From: an uncultured Lachnospiraceae bacterium
GTDB taxonomy: Bacteria; Bacillota; Clostridia; Lachnospirales; Lachnospiraceae
Length of the DNA: 41,286 nt
Assembly: GCA_944384105.1 (NCBI GenBank)
Contig: CALWSC010000013.1
Span: forward strand, 1-41,286
Direction: 5' to 3'
Shown here: piece after piece, positions 26,073-33,633 of the stretch
Layout: the number at the start of each line of letters is the position of its first letter
Numbering within the stretch: position 1 is the first letter of the stretch
Program-made: the position numbers and the translations under genes
The notes under the pieces: generated by a model
Told to the model about the DNA's origin: nothing
The model's input: only the letters and a program-made list of their open reading frames with translations
The model's database searches: none

Positions 26073-27149
26073 ATGGAAAAAATGTATATAGGAACTTACA
26101 ATGCCCCAATACTCATGGGAACCGGTGAAATCTACCAGGGGAGTGGAAAAGGCATCCACTGTCTGAACTTTGATCCCGAAAACGGTACTCTTCTGCCGTC
26201 CGGCTCGCCCGCTCCGGCAGACAATACGTCTTTTCTCTGCCTTTCTGCTGACAGACGCTTTCTCTATGCAGTCAATGAGCTCTCTGCCTCAGACAGCTCC
26301 GTCAGCGCATTTTCGCTGGATGCAGACGGCATCCCCGTCTATATCAATAAACAGCTTACCGGCGGGGCGTCCCCCTGCCATCTCGCCGTAGATTCCCGCT
26401 CCCGCCTGCTCTTTGCGGCAAATTACGGGGGCGGAAGTGTCTGTGTCTTCCCGATCTGTCCCGACGGCTCTCTCGGTAAGCGCTCAGATCTCGCAGTCCA
26501 TAAGGGACAGGGCGCTGATCCTGTCCGTCAGGAAGCTGCACATGCGCACAGTGTTCTCTTAAGTCCGGATGAGACCTGCCTGTTCTGCGCGGATCTGGGG
26601 CTGGATAAAATATTTGTCTATGAGATCGACTATGCTTCCGGCACTCTCACGGAGCGTCCTGATGATTCGGCACTTTTCTGTCCGGGCAGCGGACCGCGGT
26701 CGCTTACGCTAAGCCCAGACGGACACTTCCTCTGTGTAACAGAGGAGCTCTCAAACGCGCTGAGTATCTTTGCTGTGCTGGAAAACCGGCTGACCTTTGT
26801 TCAGCGCATTCCAGCGCTACCCGAAGGCAGCAGCGTCCCTGTAAACTATCCCGCCGAGGCATCTTACAGCAGAGACGGACGCTTCCTCTATGTCTCCAAC
26901 CGCGGTCACAATTCCATCGCAGTATACGCTTCTGCCTGCGATACCGGAAGGCTCACGCCTGTACAGTGGATTTCCACACAGGGCGATACACCGCGAAGCT
27001 TCACGCTGGACGCTTCCGGCAGGTGGCTCATTGCGGCAAATCAGGATTCCGGCTCTTTGAGTATCTTTTTGCGCAATCCCGCAGACGGACGTCTCAGCTT
27101 TTCCCATTCTGTGATGCAGCCGACGCCGGTATGCGTGCGTATCCGATAA
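26073..27149 (+). CDS. Lactonase-family beta-propeller protein (Pgl/YkgB-like)
   Basis: A 358-residue seven-bladed beta-propeller of the 6-phosphogluconolactonase (YbhE/YkgB) type. Blade motifs recur: RRFLYAVNE, GGASPCHLAVD, LFAANYGGGSVCVF, HSVLLSPDE, GRFLYVSNRGHNSIAVYA, DTPRSFTLD and WLIAANQDSGSLSIF. The enzyme class hydrolyses sugar lactones; the true substrate is not known. The start is the ATG at 26073 with GGAGG 8 bases upstream. The long open frame extending back to 25674 lies inside the AraC gene and is not the start. It probably works with the adjacent oxidoreductase in sugar-acid metabolism. Confidence 0.9.
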   Translation: MEKMYIGTYNAPILMGTGEIYQGSGKGIHCLNFDPENGTLLPSGSPAPADNTSFLCLSADRRFLYAVNELSASDSSVSAFSLDADGIPVYINKQLTGGASPCHLAVDSRSRLLFAANYGGGSVCVFPICPDGSLGKRSDLAVHKGQGADPVRQEAAHAHSVLLSPDETCLFCADLGLDKIFVYEIDYASGTLTERPDDSALFCPGSGPRSLTLSPDGHFLCVTEELSNALSIFAVLENRLTFVQRIPALPEGSSVPVNYPAEASYSRDGRFLYVSNRGHNSIAVYASACDTGRLTPVQWISTQGDTPRSFTLDASGRWLIAANQDSGSLSIFLRNPADGRLSFSHSVMQPTPVCVRIR

Positions 27150-27171
27150 AATGTAAACTTAACGGACAATT

Positions 27172-27208
27172 TTTATTTCTATTTAAGTTAGAGGTTCTAT
27201 AATATAAT
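27172..27208 (+). promoter_or_regulatory. Promoter of the 27.3 kb two-component operon with a TTTAAG box
   Basis: A TTTAAG box at 27182-27187 lies 10 bases before a TATAAT at 27198-27203 (a second TATAAT starts at 27203). A weaker copy, TTTATT, is one helical turn upstream at 27172-27177. The same box-to-minus-10 spacing recurs at 29312-29333, which suggests autoregulation by the response regulator. Confidence 0.6.
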
Positions 27209-27271
27209 CAGTGAATATAAGAAGCTATTTAGAGTTCTGAAGTCATTCAGGTGTAATGAGGAGAATACGAT

Positions 27272-27946
27272 ATGAGACTTTTACTGGCTGAGGATGAACA
27301 TGCCTTGTCAAAGGCGCTGACAACAATATTGGAAAGAAATAATTACTCTGTCGATACGGCTTATGATGGTCAGGAAGCGTTGGAATATTTGGAAGCAGAT
27401 AATTATGACGGCGTTATTCTTGACATCATGATGCCAAAGGTGGATGGGATTACCGTACTGCAGGAAATTCGAAAAAAGGGGAACCTAATCCCGGTGCTTC
27501 TGCTGACAGCAAAGTCCGAGGTAGATGATAAAGTTCTGGGACTGGATGCAGGCGCAAACGATTATCTCACCAAGCCATTCCATTCAAGGGAACTGCTGGC
27601 ACGGATTCGGGCTATGACCCGGACGCAGACCGTCCAGGCAAATTCACAGTTGAGAATCGGAAACGTTACATTGGATCGCGCTGCCTATGAGCTTTCCACC
27701 CCATCAGGGAGCTACCGGCTGGCAAACAAGGAATTTCAGATGATGGAGATGCTGATGAGAAATCCCAAAAACTTGATTTCCTCCGAGCGGTTTATGGAAA
27801 AAATATGGGGATATGACAGTGAAACAGAACTCAATGTGGTATGGGTATATATTTCTTATCTGCGCAAGAAGTTAGCTGCACTGCATGCTGATATTCAGAT
27901 TAAAGCTATGCGAAATGCCGGATATACTTTGGAGAAGATCGTATGA
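27272..27946 (+). CDS. OmpR/PhoB-family response regulator
   Basis: The receiver has AEDEH, phosphoacceptor Asp51 (GVILDIMMPKVDG), LLTAKSEVDDK and TKPFHSRELLAR. The winged-helix domain has SYRLANKEFQMMEMLM, NVVWVYISYLRKKLAAL and MRNAGYTLEKIV. GAGGAG precedes the ATG at 27272. Its last 4 bases overlap the kinase gene. The TTTAAG boxes in its own promoter and before the polyphosphate polymerase gene are likely its binding sites. The 224 residues are a normal length. Confidence 0.94.
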   Translation: MRLLLAEDEHALSKALTTILERNNYSVDTAYDGQEALEYLEADNYDGVILDIMMPKVDGITVLQEIRKKGNLIPVLLLTAKSEVDDKVLGLDAGANDYLTKPFHSRELLARIRAMTRTQTVQANSQLRIGNVTLDRAAYELSTPSGSYRLANKEFQMMEMLMRNPKNLISSERFMEKIWGYDSETELNVVWVYISYLRKKLAALHADIQIKAMRNAGYTLEKIV

Positions 27947-29187
27947 TTCGCAAACTTCGCATCAAACTGATTCTTGCATCCATGCTGTCCCTTCTGCTTG
28001 TATTAGCTGTGATTTTTGGGGCGGTAGGCGTCCTGAATTATAAAAAAATCGTAACAGATGCGGACAGCATACTCACAATATTAGAAGAAAATGATGGTAG
28101 TTTTCCAATTGGCAGGCATCCGGGAGATGGTCAGTTCATTACAGACGCTCCCCCAAAAGAGACCCATCGTTTTTCTCCTGAGTTACCTTATGAATCTAGA
28201 TATTTTTCTGTGTTTCTTACTCAAGACGGCGCAGTACTGTCTGTAAATACGGGAAAAATCGCTGCTGTGGATACAGAAACGGCCGTCGAGTATGCACAGG
28301 CGGTATTTAATACCGGGAATTCACAGGGATTTATCGGTGACTATCGTTATACTGCTTATGACGCGGAAACAGAAACTCATATTATTTTCCTGGACTATGG
28401 GCGTGAAATGAGTTCCTTTCGAACATTTCTGTTTACGAGTATAGGTGTCTGTATACTGGGATTACTGGCCGTGCTGCTTTTGCTGATTTTCCTTTCCGGA
28501 CGAATCGTCAAGCCATTTTCAGAGAATTACGAAAAGCAAAAACATTTTATCACCGATGCAGGGCATGAACTGAAAACGCCTCTAACTATCATTGATGCCG
28601 ATGCAGAAGTGCTGGCGATGGATATTGGAGAAAATGAATGGCTGAGCGATATTCAGACGCAGACAAAGCGCCTGGCCGAGCTGACAAATAGTTTGATTTT
28701 GTTATCCCGAATGGAGGAGCAGCCTCAGACAGAAAAAATTGAGTTTCCCCTTTCTGATTTATTAGAAGAGGCGGTGGAGACATTTCAGACATTAGCACGA
28801 GCACGCGGAAAAACTCTTTGCAGTCATATTCAGCCCATGCTGTCTATGACAGGCGATGAAAAATTAATACGGCAGCTGGTTGCGATTTTGCTGGACAATG
28901 CTGTAAAAGACTCTGACGATGGTGGTTACATTGAATTTTCTCTGAAAAAGCAGAAAACTACTATATATCTGAGTGTATTTAACACCGCAGAATCAATCTC
29001 CAGAGAGAGTCTGTCTCATTTATTTGACCGCTTTTACAGAGCCGATAAGTCACGGAATTCTAAGACAGGCGGTTATGGTCTTGGGCTTTCCATTGCATCA
29101 GCCATTGTCCACGCTCATAAAGGAAAAATCACAGCAAGTACTCAGAATGGAAAATCTCTGCTGATTGTTGCCGCTTTTCCCAGCTGA
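27943..29187 (+). CDS. Membrane sensor histidine kinase
   Basis: A 414-residue kinase with a helix at about residues 8-29, an extracellular domain of about 120 residues, a second helix around 166-187, the HisKA box with His208 (ITDAGHELKTPLTII) and a HATPase_c domain (ILLDNAVKDSDDG, SHLFDRFYRADKSRNS, GGYGLGLSIASAIVHAHKG). A recognisable HAMP domain is lacking or short. It overlaps the regulator gene by 4 bases. It is followed by a terminator and then by the polyphosphate polymerase operon that the pair probably controls. Confidence 0.93.
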   Translation: MIRKLRIKLILASMLSLLLVLAVIFGAVGVLNYKKIVTDADSILTILEENDGSFPIGRHPGDGQFITDAPPKETHRFSPELPYESRYFSVFLTQDGAVLSVNTGKIAAVDTETAVEYAQAVFNTGNSQGFIGDYRYTAYDAETETHIIFLDYGREMSSFRTFLFTSIGVCILGLLAVLLLLIFLSGRIVKPFSENYEKQKHFITDAGHELKTPLTIIDADAEVLAMDIGENEWLSDIQTQTKRLAELTNSLILLSRMEEQPQTEKIEFPLSDLLEEAVETFQTLARARGKTLCSHIQPMLSMTGDEKLIRQLVAILLDNAVKDSDDGGYIEFSLKKQKTTIYLSVFNTAESISRESLSHLFDRFYRADKSRNSKTGGYGLGLSIASAIVHAHKGKITASTQNGKSLLIVAAFPS

Positions 29188-29215
29188 TGATACGAGAAAT
29201 AAAAAAATACATCTG

Positions 29216-29252
29216 AAAGGACGCTGTCTTTCTTGGGATAGCGTCCTTTTGT
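29216..29252 (+). terminator. Terminator after the two-component operon
   Basis: AAAGGACGCT pairs with AGCGTCCTTT and is followed by a T run. It separates the kinase from the next operon. Confidence 0.75.
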
Positions 29253-29278
29253 TTCTGAAATCAGCACCAGCAATAATT

Positions 29279-29333
29279 TTTAAGTTGATTTAAGCTTCTG
29301 ATTTAAGCTTATCTAAGGTCTGCGTCCTATACT
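29279..29333 (+). promoter_or_regulatory. Promoter with four TTTAAG-type boxes before the VTC-DUF4956 operon
   Basis: TTTAAG occurs at 29279, 29289 and 29302, with TCTAAG at 29312. The boxes form two pairs, each with a 10-base period, on one face of the helix. A TATACT -10 lies at 29328-29333, 10 bases after the last box. The box and its spacing to the -10 match the promoter of the upstream response regulator (27182-27203). Confidence 0.65.
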
Positions 29334-29394
29334 GTTTCCAAGTAAAAGATATTTACGGCAAACAGCTCTGTTTTTAATGAGAGAAGCTTATATT

Positions 29395-29469
29395 ATGTAT
29401 AACAATCAGGAATATATATCCGCAGAAGAAACCTTGAAGTCTCTCTTCTCTGAACCTGTGCGGATATGA
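29395..29469 (+). CDS. Possible 24-residue leader ORF or remnant
   Basis: An ATG-started frame of 24 codons with a charged, protein-like sequence (YNNQEYISAEETLKSLFSEP). A second short frame continues after a shift to 29520 (GYDESMGIALLKVSVDELK), so this could be one small gene with a frameshift. It lies in the 210-base leader between the TTTAAG promoter and the polyphosphate polymerase gene. A 9-bp inverted repeat (29416-29424 with 29459-29467) overlaps it. The ribosome binding site is weak. I do not recognise it. Confidence 0.28.
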   Translation: MYNNQEYISAEETLKSLFSEPVRI

Positions 29470-29543
29470 TGAATCAATGGGCATCGCATTACTGAAAGTT
29501 TCTGTTGATGAACTAAAATAGCACGGTAAGGGAGGCATTGGAA

Positions 29544-30274
29544 ATGACATATCAATCTACTTTTAAGCGATACGAAATCAAATATCTGCTTACGGAACTT
29601 GAAAAGAAAGCTGTCTTGCAGGCAATGGCACCGTATATGCGGCTTGACAGCTACGGACGTACCACCATTCGAAACATCTATTTTGACACAAACACTTATC
29701 GGCTGATTCGGCGCTCCCTGGAAAAACCGGCATATAAAGAAAAGCTCCGTATACGAAGTTATCAGACTGTGTCTTCAGATGATCCGGTTTTTATAGAACT
29801 GAAAAAAAATATAAGTCTGTAGTATATAAACGCAGACTCACTCTCCCGGAATCGCAGGCAATGAACAGCTTTCGGTATGGTCTTCCTCTTCCTGTCCGTT
29901 CTCAGATCGCTGATGAGATAGAATATTTCCGCTCTTATTATGAGAATCTGCATCCAACTGTATTCCTTTCATATGAAAGGGAAGCGTTCTATGCTTTAGA
30001 CGGCGGGGATTTTCGGGTTACTTTTGATGAAAACATACTCTATCGTAAATATGATTTTTCACTTGCAGGCAAGGTCTACGGTACGCCTCTGCTGAAAAAA
30101 GGTGAGACTTTGATGGAGATTAAAACTGCCGGAGGACTGCCTCTCTGGATGAGTCACGAATTAAACAGGCTCAGAGTGTACCGTACTTCTTTCTCAAAAT
30201 ACGGGCTGGCATACCAGCACATGATGACAAACACCAGTATGGAAAATTCAAGGAGGATCTTACATGTTTGCTGA
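29544..30274 (+). pseudogene. VTC-domain polyphosphate polymerase, split by a frameshift in an A8 run
   Basis: VTC-type polymerases make polyphosphate from ATP in a tunnel of basic residues. The two parts fit one protein: FKRYEIKYLL, RNIYFDT and KEKLRIRSYQ come before 29802, and KYKSVVYKRRL, LSYEREAFYA, RVTFDENI and LMEIKTAGGLPLWM after. At 29802-29809 a run of eight A moves the frame and a TAG ends the first part at 29822. One more A, or a -1 slip on the A run, restores the whole protein of about 240 residues. It may be a sequencing error, a phase-variable or slippery site, or a true mutation. The start is the ATG at 29544 with GGAGG 8 bases upstream. The 3' end overlaps the next gene by 11 bases. 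Confidence 0.85.
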
Positions 30275-30959
30275 TTTGTTTAGAGGATTATTTGATACTG
30301 ATATGACGAGTGTAATTGCACTATCTGATTTTCTTCTCTGCGTTTGCAGTGCTTTGATTATCGGACTGATTTTGGCTGCATTTTATATGTATCGAACCCG
30401 ATACACCAAAAGCTTTGTCGCAACGCTGGCGCTGCTCCCTGCGGTCGTATGCGTGGTGATTATGATGGTAAATGGAAACGTAGGCACAGGTGTCGCAGTT
30501 GCAGGCGCTTTCAGCCTAGTTCGTTTCCGCTCTGCTCCCGGCTCCGCAAAAGAAATCGGAGCAATCTTTCTGGCCATGGGGACAGGGCTTATCATCGGAA
30601 TGGGCTATCTGGGATATGCATTTCTGTGCGCAATCATTCTTGGCTTTGCAAGCGCTCTGTATACTCGCCTGGATTTCGGTACAAAGAAAAATTCTGCTCT
30701 GTATAAGACTCTTCATATAACAATTCCTGAAGATTTGGATTATACGGATGTTTTCGAACCCATTCTCCAGAAATACACATCTTCCTGTGAACTGACGATG
30801 GTTAAGACAACCAATATGGGCAGTCTGTTCCGCCTTACTTATAATCTGACTTTGAACAGTGCTGCCAAAGAAAAGGAACTGATCGATAAACTGCGCTGCC
30901 GCAACGGTAATCTGGAAATTTCAATTTCTGCCCAGGAAACCTTGATTGGTGAATTATAA
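30264..30959 (+). CDS. DUF4956 membrane protein
   Basis: A 231-residue protein with three to four N-terminal membrane helices (about residues 18-125) and a cytoplasmic C-terminal ferredoxin-like domain. The conserved core NVGTGVAVAGAFSLVRFRSAPGSAKEIG identifies DUF4956. The family is commonly next to VTC-type polyphosphate polymerases and CotH or beta-helix proteins, as here. Its function is unknown; a role in moving or sensing polyphosphate or in surface polymer assembly is inference. It overlaps the polymerase gene by 11 bases, so it may depend on translation through the frameshift. Confidence 0.9.
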   Translation: MFADLFRGLFDTDMTSVIALSDFLLCVCSALIIGLILAAFYMYRTRYTKSFVATLALLPAVVCVVIMMVNGNVGTGVAVAGAFSLVRFRSAPGSAKEIGAIFLAMGTGLIIGMGYLGYAFLCAIILGFASALYTRLDFGTKKNSALYKTLHITIPEDLDYTDVFEPILQKYTSSCELTMVKTTNMGSLFRLTYNLTLNSAAKEKELIDKLRCRNGNLEISISAQETLIGEL

Positions 30960-30972
30960 AGGAGATCAGCCT

Positions 30973-32571
30973 ATGAAAAAGAGAACAATAATACCGCTGT
31001 TTCTCACATTTCTTTTTTCTCTTTGCGCATGTAACTCCACAGACGTTTCAGAATCTGAAAGTTTCCCGTCAGAAACAGTCCAAACTGAGTCTGTAGAGTC
31101 AGTATCAACGGTAAATTCATCCGGCATGTTCACAGACAGAGACATGGAAATTGGGTATGATGAAGAAACAAGCGCACATATCACACTGTCTGGAGATGGC
31201 GCTTCGAGTGATTCCGATGCTGTTCAGATTTCAGGCAGTACGGTTACAATTACGGATGAAGGGACGTATATTCTATCCGGCACTCTGAATAATGGAATGA
31301 TCGTAGTCAATGCGGAAGATACGGATAAAATACAGCTGGTATTAAACGGCGTTCAAATCGTAAACTCCACCTCAGCCGCTGTCTATATCTCAGAAGCAGA
31401 TAAGGTATTTATCACCACTGTATCAGCGGCAGAAAATACCCTTGCTAACGGCGGTGAATACGCTTCAATAGATGATAACAACATTGATGCCGTCATTTTC
31501 TCCAAATCGGATCTGACACTGAACGGTGACGGTACACTGACCATTACCGCCGCAGCAGGTCACGGCATTGTTTCCAAAGATGATCTGGTTTTTGCGAGTG
31601 GAACCTATGACATCACAGCGGCGAGTCATGGAACTTCCGGAAAAGACAGCGTGAGGATAGCGAATGGAAGCTACAAGATTATCTCCGGCAAAGACGGGAT
31701 CCATGCAGAAAATACGGACGATGCGAATCTTGGATTCCTCTATGTGGCAGGAGGAACCTTTGAGATTACAGCCGAAGGGGATGGAATGAGCGCGAGTGCA
31801 TATCTGCAGGTTGACGATGGAGACTTTACCATTACTACAGGAGAAGGCAGCTCCAGCGTTACCATGTCAACAGATACCATGGACTTCAGACAGGAAGGCA
31901 ATGCCGAGACGGAAAGCACAGATGCTCAGGAAGAGGATTCTGTAAGTCAGAAAGGCATTAAGGCTGATGGATACATCTCCATTGCAGACGGAAATTTTGT
32001 GACTGATACGGCAGATGACTCCATCCATGCGAACAGCAACATTCTTATTGCAGGCGGAGCATATGAACTGCGAAGCGGCGACGACGCAATCCATTCTGAC
32101 GCTGCTGTTACCATACAAAACGGTACCATCACTATTGCCTATTGTTATGAAGGGATTGAGGGGCTGACCATCACTATTGACGATGGAATTTTTGATATTG
32201 ATTCGGTAGATGACGGGATTAATGCCGCAGGCGGCGCTGACAGCTCCGGTTTTGGAGGCGGACGCCCCGGACATGATCAGTTCTCCGATTCGTCTGACAG
32301 TTCTATTATCATCAATGGCGGAGAGTTTGTCATTGTTTCCACCGGTGACTGCATAGATTCCAATGGCTCTCTCACAATCAATGGCGGCATGTTAGACCTC
32401 ACATGTAATGGAAATGGAAATACTGCTCTGGACTGTGATGGAACCTACGCCAATAATGGCGGCGATGTTACCACCAACGACGGTTCTGAAAGCAATCCGG
32501 GCCAGATGGGCGGTCAGGGTGGTGGAATGCTTCCGGGTCGCGGAAGACATGAAGCTATATTAAAAAACTGA
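30973..32571 (+). CDS. Cthe_2159-like beta-helix carbohydrate-binding lipoprotein
   Basis: A 532-residue protein with a lipoprotein signal peptide (KKRTIIPLFLTFLFSLCAC, lipobox LCAC, Cys20) and a Ser/Thr-rich linker. A repetitive right-handed beta-helix follows, with repeats such as DGTLTITAAAGHGIVSKDDL, SYKIISGKDGIHAEN, FEITAEGDGMSAS, YELRSGDDAIHSDA, IDSVDDGINAAGG and FVIVSTGDCIDSNG. This matches the family of the Clostridium thermocellum Cthe_2159 protein, which binds acidic polysaccharides with calcium. The C-terminus is Gly-rich. The ATG at 30973 has AAAGGAG upstream. It is the last gene of the operon, before a strong terminator. Confidence 0.88.
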   Translation: MKKRTIIPLFLTFLFSLCACNSTDVSESESFPSETVQTESVESVSTVNSSGMFTDRDMEIGYDEETSAHITLSGDGASSDSDAVQISGSTVTITDEGTYILSGTLNNGMIVVNAEDTDKIQLVLNGVQIVNSTSAAVYISEADKVFITTVSAAENTLANGGEYASIDDNNIDAVIFSKSDLTLNGDGTLTITAAAGHGIVSKDDLVFASGTYDITAASHGTSGKDSVRIANGSYKIISGKDGIHAENTDDANLGFLYVAGGTFEITAEGDGMSASAYLQVDDGDFTITTGEGSSSVTMSTDTMDFRQEGNAETESTDAQEEDSVSQKGIKADGYISIADGNFVTDTADDSIHANSNILIAGGAYELRSGDDAIHSDAAVTIQNGTITIAYCYEGIEGLTITIDDGIFDIDSVDDGINAAGGADSSGFGGGRPGHDQFSDSSDSSIIINGGEFVIVSTGDCIDSNGSLTINGGMLDLTCNGNGNTALDCDGTYANNGGDVTTNDGSESNPGQMGGQGGGMLPGRGRHEAILKN

Positions 32572-32579
32572 CCTCTTAT

Positions 32580-32623
32580 AAGGGGCTGTAAAAAAATGAT
32601 TTCTCATTTTTTTACAGCCCCTT
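32580..32623. terminator. Bidirectional terminator, 20-bp perfect stem
   Basis: A 20-bp perfect inverted repeat (32580-32599 and 32604-32623) with a 4-base loop and runs of seven A and T inside the arms. It ends the operon on the plus strand and the exonuclease gene on the minus strand. Confidence 0.85.
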
Positions 32624-32658
32624 CCGCAGAAAAATTTATTTTCGCTGCCTCGTATTCC

Positions 32659-33600
32659 TCATCGCTTCATTTTCCGTCTCTTCTTCATAACTTCCTTCTT
32701 CTGCCTGATCTCCGCCGCTTCCTCGTCGCTTACCTGACGGATGGTCTTAATCGCGAACACCTTTCCCTCATCCGTTTTTTTAATCCTGGTCTTACCCTTG
32801 AGCATCCCGTGCTGGGGACAGAGGGCCAGACAGTAATAATTCTTAGAATTATTGGAAAACCACCGCAGTTTCTTGCGCGCGGTCTTTCCGCACACATTAC
32901 AGTGTGTGGAGCTCACTTCCCGGTCATGCATGGCTTCTTCCTTCGATCCAAACTCCCGGGAAATAAATTTAGAGTATCCTTTATATACTGCATGGATTTC
33001 CTCTTTCTTGGATTTCGGATTCTGATAGCAGTCAATGGAATCAAAGTCCCTTATTACCTGCTCCTCAATCCGCATGAAAATGCGTGCCGTATATCTGGCA
33101 TCCGCCAGAGCGCTGTGGAATTTCTGATCCTTTTGAAGCTGCAGAAAATCTATGACATGTTCCAGAGATTTCCTCGTCTTTCCGTCCTCAAACGAGATTG
33201 AGAACAGCTTCTGCACATCGCAGAAATGAAGAGGTCCCTTCAGCAAATGCAGAATCCCGTAATACTTCATATTTCTCTGCAGCTCGAGCAGGTCAATATT
33301 TCCCCAGGTACAGAATACCGCCTCCGGACCGCAGAATGTCAGAAATTCTCTGACTGCATCCAGGAAGCTGATTCCCTGAGCCAGCGCCTCGTCGTCCAGA
33401 TTAATGACTTCCCTGGTACGGTAGTGGAGCTTCTTATACACCGCCGGCTTTATAATTCTGTGAAACTCTTCCACATACTCCCTGTCCTTATTCAGTTTTA
33501 CTGCCCCGATCTCGATGATCTCAAATGGAAGCCCTGCCTCCTCCCTGCATTTCCCGTATGGACACTGGTTCCATTCCAGGTCGAATACTATATAATTCAT
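32659..33600 (-). CDS. DEDDh 3'-5' exonuclease, DnaQ-like
   Basis: A 313-residue exonuclease of the RNase T/DnaQ superfamily. The first acidic pair is in YIVFDLEWNQ (Asp7, Glu9), a later Asp lies in FCTWGNIDLLELQRN, and the DEDDh motif ends with HSALADARYTARIF. A C-terminal extension holds a possible zinc ribbon (CNVCGKTARKKLRW with CLALCPQHG) and a highly basic tail (KKRRKMKR). The substrate is not clear; KapD-like and other DEDDh nucleases act on RNA or single-stranded DNA ends. AGGTG precedes the ATG at 33600. It is a single-gene unit. Confidence 0.88.
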   Translation of the reverse strand: MNYIVFDLEWNQCPYGKCREEAGLPFEIIEIGAVKLNKDREYVEEFHRIIKPAVYKKLHYRTREVINLDDEALAQGISFLDAVREFLTFCGPEAVFCTWGNIDLLELQRNMKYYGILHLLKGPLHFCDVQKLFSISFEDGKTRKSLEHVIDFLQLQKDQKFHSALADARYTARIFMRIEEQVIRDFDSIDCYQNPKSKKEEIHAVYKGYSKFISREFGSKEEAMHDREVSSTHCNVCGKTARKKLRWFSNNSKNYYCLALCPQHGMLKGKTRIKKTDEGKVFAIKTIRQVSDEEAAEIRQKKEVMKKRRKMKR

Positions 33601-33633
33601 TACAGCACCTGCTTACATATTTACTATGTTTTG

